Positions 11,121 to 23,100 of a stretch of DNA of 59,785 nt are shown piece by piece. Location of the stretch: positions 783,362 to 843,146 of the forward strand of contig NW_003108579.1 in NCBI RefSeq assembly GCF_000003605.2, written 5' to 3'. Numbering within the stretch: the first letter of the stretch is position 1; each line of letters opens with the position of its first letter. A model generated the notes under the pieces. The model saw only the letters and a list, made by a program, of their open reading frames with translations, was not told the origin of the DNA and did no database searches. A program made the position numbers and the translations under genes. Source of the DNA: Saccoglossus kowalevskii. Its lineage: Eukaryota > Hemichordata > Enteropneusta > Harrimaniidae.

Positions 11121-14100
11121 GGGATTGTGTTTAGAGGATTACAGGAAAGCTAGAGAGCGGGCATACATTCACCAACTGAAGTCAAGGATAATGTAGATAA
11201 TTGATAGAAAATAAACACCTACCCACAATACATTATATATAGGAAAAATGTTATATTCACCTTATTTTTTCTACATTGGATTTGTCAGCATTTGCCTTGA
11301 GAGACATAAATGCGCGTATGACCATGGCAAATACAACACAATTAGCCTGAATAAAAAAAATATTAATTTAAGTATTTTGTGAATGTTGAACGTTAGTAAT
11401 GTAATTCTTAACAAGGTGTGCTATTATATATGATTGGGTTTTATTTAAAATTCGTATCAATAATTGTGTGTACGTACCACAAGTACCAATAATACTGGAG
11501 CCACAAACGCCCATATCAATCCATCTTCAGTACTCAGCCAACATTTCGCATCTCTGGTAATATAAGCATATAAGAGTGTTGTCGAGTTTCAGTACTTTGA
11601 CGTTGTATTGTTCATCTGCATTAAGTTCATTACATTGTATCGTATATAGTATCGTGTCGTATTGTGTCGTATTACATTGTTATGTAAGTGTCTCTCCTAA
11701 TATTGATGAACGCAGATAAATCCAATGGTAAATGTAATGTAATGAAATGGAATATTTACTTACATGGGTCCCTCGCCGTAATTATTGAATCGGACCGCTA
11801 CAGATACGCCAACAATTACAAAGGGGATTCCTAAGACAAATTAGAGAAATGAAAAATCAGAGTTGTTGAATCATTATTGCGACATTGGTTATTGCATTTA
11901 AGTAATTTATACATTTTCAATTCATTGGGGCATCGCATGTTTTTCAATTATTTATAAGTTTCACTGTATATCAGTTTGTGCCAACACCATTACACTAATA
12001 ATGTTTTGGGTTTAACTCACCCCAGCCAATAGCCATGTATATCCTAGTCTGCACTCCCTTTCCAATGGCACCGGATGATTTGACATATAAGTTGATGCCT
12101 TCCACAAGCATCCAGCAGAACATTGCCAAGAAGAAATAGTGCAACATTATGGCCACAGACTTGCACAGACCCTGGTGGTAAATATAGTGATATTGTGATT
12201 AAGCACAGCTTTGTGTGTAACACCATTTTTGTGTTGTCGTGAATCTTGAAGTAGATCACTTGCGATTGTCACTTGTTACTTTGGTCCGTGTACGTCGCGT
12301 CGAGAAATCAGCCATTTTGTTCAACCCAGTTAGCACCGTATCCCGTTACAATAACAAATGTGGATGATCAGTATAGATACTGATTTGAATGGTAAATATG
12401 AATTAGATTATACCGCACACCCGACGCCAGCAAAGGGAGAACATTGAACGACACCACTGATGTTTTAATAACAAAGCCTTGTTCAAATACGTCATTTGGA
12501 ATCTGAGAACTTCTAGGTTTTACGACAACCTGATGGTTTTGTGACACTTTCAAAATTATATCCAACTGACATATTTAGCATTCTCTTTTATTTGAACTTT
12601 TAGAATAAAGTATTAATTAATTCCAGCACTGAAACAGTAACGTTAGTCTTAGGAGTATTACGTAAAATATGTTTCACAACCCATTTCTTTTAATGAATGA
12701 TACATCATACTTTGTAAACGCACTAATTATTCAGTGGTTTTTGCTGATTGGTAAAATATGCTAAATTAAATATAGGTTAACATGTAAAATAACAATAGAA
12801 CTAATTGTTTTTCTGCCAAGTTTGTGTAACTGATAACCAGTAAAATGGCTCAAACCACCGAAATAGTTAAATTAAATGCCAGTGAAAATGACTTGGTAAA
12901 GAAATCTCCTTTACAAATTGAAAAAAAAACTTTCTTGGTTCCATTTGCTCTTCGATGCGTTGAGGTGATAAAGTAAACGCGTTGTGAATACTCAGCCGAA
13001 GATTTGATTCGTAATACATATAGACTTGTTCATAGCGACTATAATTATTGTAGAAGTCTGTAATTACCTCACTGAATTCAGCCAATCCACTCAGTAGAAA
13101 CAGCGTCTGTGCTATCAGTAGAGCAACCGCAAAATTCATATGTATAACGACACGCTGAGATCTGTGAAGTCTGAAACAAGAAAATACATGGGTATTATTT
13201 TAATCCATGAATTCTCCTCGAATGATTTCTTCTTCTAACTCCAGAATGCCCGGGATTTTGCACACAAGTACACGTTTCGTCCATATTATTGGTGGGAGTA
13301 TAATGCAGTAAATGGCCAAGGTAGTTTGAAAGGCTAGCGCTGTTCACTGTATATAATACATTATTCGTTCAGTGTTGAAAATGTTGTTGAATTTGCTTGA
13401 AATATCAATCTTTTGTTTGATAGAGTATAAAATATAATGGTAATTTTGAGACTCCTTTTTAACTTATCTGATATAAATATATTTAACCTTTTAGAATGAT
13501 TTAAAATCTGCGTGATCGAAAATAACATCTTTAATTCATACATTTGAAATACAGGCTGCGATGATAATTAATTAGCTGTATTAACAAGCCTGAAAGCAAG
13601 AAAAGGGATTGTCGCACAGGTACGCAACTCTTGGCGAATATTTATATTGCATTTGGGTATCTGCGCCAATAATGCGTTTTGGCATCATGATCTGATATAT
13701 GTTACGTAGGAGTGTGTTCAACTTACTTTAATGTGACAAAGAGAAACAGCGATGCACACAGAGCAAATATCGAGAGACCAACTCCCCCATACGTCAGGTA
13801 TGTCATAATTTTCGCATCTTTCTCGGATATCTGAAATACAATGATAGGACATTTGTTTGTCACATGTTCACGTCCGTTTCCACGCATAACGCGGGATCCC
13901 GCAGTTTGGTCATCTGAACATGATGTAAAAATATTCAGTAGAGTGCAAATATGAAGAATCCTTTTAATTGTGATTAGCACTGTAATTCGAATCTTACAAA
14001 CTTCATGAAAATTACACTCTGGGGATATTCTATAGACATATGTGAACACAGAGTTCGATGTGATAATGATAATTACGACTATAATGTAGTATTTTTGTTT

Positions 14101-17100
14101 CTTATAACACATGAAGAATATCTACTGATGAACTTGTTATTTCCTCCAATGTCAGATTTTAATTTTTGCTAAATTCCAGGGTTAGGTGATATAATTTCAC
14201 TGTTTGTGGGAATGCGCGTGAAAAACAAATCCAAACAATTGTTGGCGTCTGTAATCTGTAATCAGTCGTTGTGTCTTGCATATTTTATATTTCCCCCAAA
14301 TGAAATACGTAACTGTTCAAACCTATATATGACGAGTATTATCAGTATTCTCACCACTATGTCCGTGATTCTCATTAATGCCGCAAAACTAGTCATGTGA
14401 TTGCAGAGACACGTGATCTTTACGTTAGATGTTGCCTCGATCGATTTCCAACAGCCTTCAGTAGACCAGCCAGGTTCTTCGTCCGGGCTACAATTATAAC
14501 AACACGATAATGTTTGAATACATTTTCTCTCATACATAATGTATATATGTAATCTCCTGTATGAATGCCTTCAATGTCTGCATATATACATACATATGTA
14601 TGTGTATGCGTGTTTCTTTGTGATTATAAGAAATGTATCACTAAACATTGTTTAGTCTGTTTGTTCTATATAATTGCACGTATATCTACTAAACGGCAGA
14701 TGCTGGTATATGATTAGTTCACAAAATATATAGTATTCATTTGTTTCAACAATGTGCCAGACAAATGCATATGCTCCCGAATCAGAATTACGTATCAAAA
14801 AATTGAAAACGCACTTGCATTCCATTACACATTCACTAGTTCACTTGGCAATAGTTCATACTATATACAATATTGCACGAAGATATAACGAATATTCAAT
14901 GTTGTTCATATTCGCTTTTTGAATAATGTATCAATGATCAATAGACGCGATATTTATACCTCTTCCGAGGATTTTTACGTCACTTGTTGTTATCGTTATT
15001 CAAACTTACCTGACTTCTGTTTTCCGGAAGACACATACAGGTTCTTCCTTCTCTACGTCATACTGGGAAATGAATAAATTATAGTGAAATAGAGCGCTCG
15101 GATATGTAAATCAAACTTCATAACTAACCCCATGTCTCGTTAAATTATATACATACTGTAGTGTAGTTTACGTGATACTTGATACTAGATTACGTCATCA
15201 GCTGGGAGGCTCGTTCCCGGTTCGTACACTCTCGGAATCGAACCAAACGACTGCACTTTTCATATGCCGTGGAACTAAACAGTTACCTGCCAAGTGGGTA
15301 TATATTCTGGGAATACTTTTTGTGATCATGGTGGATTATGACGGATTCGATGCAGTACTTTGAGCAAACATGTCAGGTGACGACGTTCTACTTCTCTGAG
15401 TCATAACCGAGAATGCAGACCTCAAGACATCGAATATATGTAACTAACGCTATAGCATCCATATCACGCAACCTGTCTCAATATATGACGTAATCACTCC
15501 TAATGCGTGATTAAACCCGTCTTATGACTTAACTCTGTGGATAGACTCCATACACAGTCCCTGGATAGAGGGACTGTGCTCCATAGTTATGTACGTGAAA
15601 AACAAATATTACTGGCATACCGTTTGTACTTCCAGTGTGAACGACATGGCAGCGACGTCTGATAACAGGATCGGACTGCCGTCGGTGTGGTACGCAGCAC
15701 TAATCGATACAATAGTCGTACCATATGACTTATAATTATGACCTTCAACACTTGCCAAGTTCAAGATTGTTGTCATCGTATCGTAACTGGTGACGGTCAC
15801 GTCCACTGCAATGAAAACGTGACAAGACTTGTGTTTGAAAGAGTATTTTTAAGTGGGTTGTTTACAAGCAGTCTGTTGTGGTTTGAATATTTAAATTAAA
15901 CAGATACCGGTTGAGACTGGTTCTATCTATGTGGACATAATGTATGGGTACAATTCCTTTCATAGGATACTCGTTCATTTGACCCAGTACGATCCAGTAT
16001 GAACCAGTATTTTCGAATCTGTTATTGGTCGCGTGGTGTTATGACGTGGCAAGACATGATGCCATGAAACGACATTTTGCATGTCCACATATTTTCTCGC
16101 CGGAACAGATAAGAATTCATTGTCGCAATTGTCGTATTTTTTACATGAAACAGTTAGAAACATGAATTGATATTTATTATAAGTAGGCGAGTTTTGCATA
16201 TGGAAATACATATACCGGTAAACTGAGAATAGAAAGTGTAAACAAACATTTTCTGGAAGTATGTAAAAAGATCTCACAGCGAATTTCAAATTATCAAACC
16301 ATACAGCGGGAATCAATTCAGCGCAACAATTATTTGGCGTGTGTTATGTGTTAAAAAATACAAACGATGTCACTATCCAGTAGTCGAACTGAACAGATTT
16401 GTGGGTGGAGTGTGAGGGTGGGGATGAGGTGTGAGGTAGCACTATATAATGTACATGGTATAAATTTTAAAAGCGCCTCACCGTCACCCTCGTTTAATAC
16501 GCTCGCAGGCAGCGTGACAGTTCCTTCCGTTCCGTATGTGAATACGGCTCCATCTTCTTTCGACACCACTTTTGCATAAAAACCTGCGAATTAAAGTGCA
16601 TGCATTAATGCAGCTGCCACTCCATACAACAATATGGATCTCGTGTATAATAAAAATTAATCGGACGTCACTGTCGAAATTACGTAAAGAAGCCTCATAT
16701 TAGTGGAAATAACCCAAATGTAGCATCACATCAAACCCTGTGCAGATATAGTACGCGTGGTTCGATTGTGTTATATAAACTTTGTCGTTCTCCAGGTTGT
16801 GTTCACACAATTTGTATAAAGTGACTTGATTATTTTAGGGATTTACTTACAAATTTGTGGCCTCATGGATATACATTTGAAGGAGTATTTATTTTAGTTA
16901 TTACAAAAAGACAAGCTTCGAACTAGAATGAACCAATATAGTGATTTGATGACGTACTTGAACAGAAATCTCATTGGCACTAAAACCTGCATATGGTAAG
17001 CTCAGTAGACTTGTATATGTTGCTAAAGTACATGGTAGTACAAATACGTTCGTATATGAAATACAAATCTGTGATGACAACATGGTTCGGTTTTAAAATA

Positions 17101-20100
17101 AGGTGATCACGTTACTGGCACGTACCTTAAAATACAACAAGCACAAGTGTTTAACTAACCTATATGTGTCTTCTCAAATGCCACTTCAGAAGTATATTGC
17201 AGAAAAGTTGACGACACTGATACCGCATAATCCTCCATACCATTGAGGAATAAAGCAGCTAACTCTGGCTGCTCCTGAAATGGATTGCGAGAGTCGCATA
17301 ACATTGAATCAATGTTACTTTAGTAGCATAACAATATCCGCCGTCTTGTACACCTAACTTTGCAGTCGTTTAAAAAGTATTATTAGTGTTGAACAAAAAT
17401 ATCTATAAGTTCAAGCGACAACTTACTTCAATAGCTTGTACCAGTGCCGGCACGTTTGAAGAGCTGACCAATTCATTTGCTACATCAAAAAAGTTCTGAA
17501 ACAAAACAATTGTGCCAAATGTTATTATTTAATGTACGGATCTGTGTGATTCTATCGAGAGATTAAGGAATACGACGACACAATCAATCGTCGCTCTTTG
17601 CATCACTGCATAGTTATGTCATATGGCACACTTATTGCCTGATTGTGTTTTCGGAATTCCGAGGAGTTGGACATATTTTGAAACATAAGAAAAATTTTAA
17701 TTCTGGTAATAATTAAATCATCTAGTGTAAAATTTTCACATGAAAAAAATGTATACCCGTAAACAAAATGGCTATAAACCTGCTATATTTGAAGATGGGG
17801 AAAGATACTACACACGGCAGTAAACACGTGCTTCCATATTGAATTTCAATAAACTGCGTAGGGATAAACAGGATAATATCCTAACAAAATCAACGACTGG
17901 GATATGAACACAAAGCACAATTCATGCTTACTTCAGCTTCCAAAGCGTTATCGGTATAATGACTAGAAAGGAAAACCATTGCTTGAAAAATTCGTTCAAC
18001 ATCTGACTGACCCATCGTTCCCGAACCCGCGATGTCCGAGATAGCTTGCAGAGCCAAATCAGCTTCAGTGGTACTCACGGCGCCACCATTGACGATAACG
18101 TTGTCTATTGCACCCTGTGTAAATATAATAAATATATTGTTATCGAACACAGATATAACTATTGCGTTCATGGTCATTATATTTACCGATTTTACTAGTA
18201 TTGTCGAGGTGGTGGAGAGTTATGTAAGTTCAGCATCCAGTATGAAAATGGGTCAGAGTCCGATGATTACACTAATCCCTCACTGGTCGACTCCTACCCT
18301 GGGTGTGTGTGCTACAGACTCTACGGGAAGGCATATTCCACTGGCTGAGATTCATTCACTAACGAATGCGACTTTAGGAGAACCTTGGTTAAGGTTCGCA
18401 GGTGCTTGTGTTCGACCGCGGCAGGTTGACGCCAGGATAGCGCATTAAACTATCATTTGATAGAGAGATGGCCGCACAGCTCTGTCATGTAGTCCCAAAA
18501 CATGAATATGGCTTCTGTGGCAAAAATGAACTATATGTCAGCACTTGCAACTTGCACATACAATAACAAGTCAGACGAGACAACAGAGACATTCAATGTC
18601 CTCAGCATGACCAACTAAATTACCAAATTACAACGGAAAACGTTAGAAGATTCACATACAATAATCCGTTTAGTGATGAGGGAAACAGTTTGTGATAAGT
18701 ACTACCATGACCGATAAGTGTAAATATTGGAATAGTTAATGCAGTTGTTGCCGACGACGGCGTTTACCGCGTCATACCTGCAGTAGATCCCGCCTGTAGA
18801 GGGCGTGGATTGCTGGTATTAGCGACTCGGATGAGTATGGGGGAGTGAATACTTACGTTTGCGGGTCCAGTTCCTTGCAGTGCAGCAGTAGTTGGTGTCG
18901 ACGCTGTTGATGTAGAGACAGTCTGAGAACAAATTAGTGTCATTGAGTCAGTTAAGTAATTGGGTCGATGAAATGAACAATTTATGACACATGGAAGAGG
19001 AAATATTTACGACATTTAGCATGTAAATTTGACCCACAACGCGACAGCAAATGTCGTACATTTTGATGCGAATACACTCAATTATTAAAATATTTATCCA
19101 GTGCCCGGGAGGGGGCAGTCGTTTAAGTACACATAATCCGTTCTTCTGTGGAAAGAAACTGCTTGAACGGAATGACGCATTGCATACTATTTTTCTGCGA
19201 TAACCAACTACATTAAGCCACCTTATAATCGTCTCATTTGCATAAATCAATATCGTCTTTTCAGTAAAATTGTGCTAAAATGCTTTTCGATAGCATACAT
19301 GATAGTTCTAAATTGACTGATTCTATCGTCACGAGCTGAACAAATATACCTAAATACTGATGTAAAGGTGTTTTTGAGACACGGTTTTGATCAGACTCCA
19401 GCAAACTGTTGAAAGTAAAGGTTTTTTTCTTTACCCTGATCATAGCAAGTTACGAAATTCATGGAGAGTGCAAAGACACGTTTATATTTCACTCTAGTAC
19501 TAATGCTTAAAATTGCTCAAAATGTTTTCAGTGATTTTTGTATGCATTTCGAGAAACCACCTCGTGTGTGTATGCGCAGTTTGAACGCAATAAAATCACG
19601 CGTAGAACTCGGACTCCAGCAAGATATTGTGGCGTCAAAATGGTTGTCGGTTGAATTGTATTGCAATATACATAATTTTAGAGCCTGAATTTTTTTGCGA
19701 GATGTTTTTTTAAGGATTATTCTGTAAATTATATTATAGCATTATCAATACCAGTGGATTTTATGACGTCATTGTAGCAGATTATTCGCGATAATGTATT
19801 ACATTATTGAGCATCAAGGCCCTGTCCCTTGTATATGATTACAATCTTGATTTTGAAAACGAATAAAGAAGAAACTATTGAAAAAGAGAAATTGTTAGAT
19901 AACAAGTATTTAATACCAAAATCGACATCAAATAAAATGGTCCATAACCAATAACAGCGGATTTCAATATCGAAATCAGACAATATTTTGAAGGCATCGT
20001 CGTCTGAACTGTACGCTAACGCGCGTTCGGTCGGTCGAAACGTTCCATCTAGTACGCGCGCTTCTAGATTCCGCGACTGATGCCGCTGTCCTGGTGGCCT

Positions 20101-23100
20101 CCTGATTAGTTTGTCCTGTCGTGTTGATGAAGTGAGGTTAACCGAGGATAATTTATCCAAGCAAATGCAAACGAAATGGGGGTACAATGTATGTCTACGA
20201 GTACAGAGAGATGTATTTGTTCTGTGTTTGTACTACAAAATTTGCTGAACGAGATCGACGAAAGACTGACGTGACTTGTATTTTCTCGGCGTCGACTTCC
20301 GGTAAATGTAACAGTACGGGCACAGTTTGCATAAATAAATGAAAGTATCCGTGTTCTCATGTGTGTATCTGTTTATTTTATACAGTGTGATTAAAATCAC
20401 TGTTGGTTCTCCTTCAAGGATGGCTAACACCCACTAGCTTTCCGGTCATGTTCGTTCGCCCGCTACGCTACGTTTGGCTTAAAAGTATTCGTCAACTCGT
20501 CGCCCTCCCGTGGAATTTAAAATAACTATTACGCAGAAAGGACAGTTTCCAATAATATCTACCTTGATTGTTTGAAAACACTAGTGGGATGGGGTAACGG
20601 AGCAACTAGGTACATGTACCCCGGGTACTCATCCCTACCCACAGTCGATCCAGCTGGACCACGGCGGCGATCTAGCGTAGTGTAGTGCAAGCCGTGGTGG
20701 ATACCGATACGGCGTACCAGTCACGGCGTGACGTTCGCTCGAGCGATCACTGTAATGCTACTCCACACCACACATCAGTCACTCATTCACTCGCAATGTA
20801 AATGGGTTAAATACAATAAATATTTGATGGATTAAAACTAGTTTCTTTCTTAGTTTGCCATATCAGATTGTGGAAACAATTTCCAGAAAGACATTTTAAA
20901 TTATTCAGATTTACGGGCCAGTGACATTGAAACTATTCCGTTCACTGTAGATTTTTCTCCAATTTTTTCCGCTTTTTTAGAGACAGCAAATCCACTGGTA
21001 ATGACAACGCTACAAAATAAAAACAATAATGAACTCCCCGACAACCTATAATGGACTCAAGCACACTTTGTGCTCCGTATATGTACTCGACTCACGCCTC
21101 GTACATATATGTCGCACAAAGTGAGCTTTCGCCCATTATGGGTTGGCGGGTCGTACATTATTGTTTAATTAATCCTCGGGGCGGACATCCGGGCATTTTC
21201 ACCGCCTGGCAACCCTAACGGTGAAAACAAAGGCCCACACTCACAGAAAACGGTACTTTGGAATGATTGTTGAGACTCCTCTGAACAGTGTAACAAGATT
21301 AGCCCAACGTGTGTAACATATATAAATTTGGTTGTTCAGGATTACTTCAAAGTTGAGTTTGTGTTGTTTTCTCGAATTTTCACCGGCTCGACCGGCGTTC
21401 CACAGCAGCGCGCACAGAGCCCATAGAAATGCATGGTACAGTGGTGCGCGCGGTAGCAACGTGGAACGTCTTGTGACGTAGCTCCGCCCCCGAGAGACTG
21501 GGAATCGAAACGATTTGCTATTAAATAACAATCATGGATGACCCGCCAACCATAGACATGAGCGGCGTTAATGATTTTTCGCTGTCATCATCACTGAGAT
21601 CTACATAATTATACACAATGCTTGAGACGTATTCATTTAATTAACGTTTTGTTACGTAAATACGGAAATAATAATAATAAAAATACGAGTAAAATGAATA
21701 CAGGTAACTCTGAGTTTCAACCATCCATTTTTTCCTATACTTTTTTTTTGCAAAAATTAGTTGCATGATCACTTTTTTAATGCTTAATTGTTGTCACTGA
21801 AGTAATCACACTGACTTGTGGAGCACGTATTGTGCCTATAATAGAGAGTTTAAGATTTGCGTACGTAACGGGAACGTAACGTGATGTTCTAATTTCGTTT
21901 GCGTTACGTTCTCGGGTGTCAGAAAAACGATTAAGTACAAGCGCCCACAACGGGAACGTAACTGAAACCAGAACCATGTCAATCCGTCTCTCATTGGGCA
22001 ACAATAACTACCTAAATTAATTTGTTATGTCATTTCACGTCCGGAATCAGAATTAGTAGTTAGTTCACAGACATTTTGACAGAGCTCTCACTATTTCCAT
22101 CCACTCTGCTGAGGTCCTAGGCCTGTTTGCCGAATCCTCTTTCAGCAGATCAATATCATGCGTTTTCAGTGNNNNNNNNNNNNNNNNNNNNNNNNNNNNN
22201 NNNNNNNNNNNNNNNNNNNNNTCATTATATTACGTAATTATTATGACAAAACTAGCCGAACTCGCAAATAAATCCAAGAGATGCATCACGGTCATAATCA
22301 TACCAAGCCCATGAACCCATTAAAGATGTTTGATTCATCACCATGGAAACGTAATTAGCCTCCATCTCAAATGGATTTGGTTCGCCATCGTCCCATCTGT
22401 TGTATGTCATTATCTCTCCGGGCGGTGTGCCGTTATCTAGATTTTAACCCCAGACAACAATGATTTACAGTCATTAAAACGTTGTTAATATTACGACTGG
22501 AATGTGTAATATATGCTCAATGAAATACATGTGTATTGGCTATTAGAGAGTTTAAGATTTGCGTACGTAACGGGAACGTAACGTGATGTTCTAATTTCGT
22601 TTGCGTTACGTTCTCGGGTGTCAGAAAACGATTAAGTACAAGCGCCCACAACGGGAACGTAACTGAAACCAGAACCATGTCAATCCGTCTCTCATTGGGC
22701 AACAATAACTACCTAAATTAATTTGTTATGTCATTTCACGTCCGGAATCAGAATTAGTAGTTAGTTCACAGACATTTTGACAGAGCTCTCACTATTTCCA
22801 TCCACTCTGCTGAGGTCCTAGGCCTGTTTGCCGAATCCTCTTTCAGCAGATCAATATCATGCGTTTTCAGTGGGTATAAATGTCAGCTAAAATGCATCCA
22901 ATATTTCTTATTTCATCATAAATATTCAAAAACACTCTAATATAAAACGTTTTATTAATGTCAATGAAAATTATTCAAAATTGACAGCGAGAAAAGCTCT
23001 CGGAAATCAACTACGAGTCAGTCACCTTGATCACGTTCAAAACGACTGCCGAACGACCAGGCAACCGATGACGTCATTGGTTCGCGCGGAGGTCATGCAC

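Noticed and set aside
13723-14112. 129-codon minus-strand open frame with a hydrophobic start
   Set aside because: Only its last part (13830-13727) is exon, coding TM1; the upstream part is intron read through the acceptor.
15553-15578. 10-bp perfect stem CACAGTCCCT/AGGGACTGTG with a 6-base loop
   Set aside because: Too short and isolated in an intron; an animal genome has no rho-independent terminators, and no RNA gene fits.
18032-18448. 138-codon plus-strand open frame
   Set aside because: It lies antisense to the GAIN exon and the following intron and has no splice or family support.
19804-20187. 127-codon minus-strand open frame in the large receptor intron
   Set aside because: It ends in a low-complexity hydrophobic run, has no acceptor or donor in the receptor phase, and no recognisable domain.
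21241-21531. 96-codon minus-strand open frame
   Set aside because: It coincides with the CpG-rich transposon-like block and has no domain or splice context.
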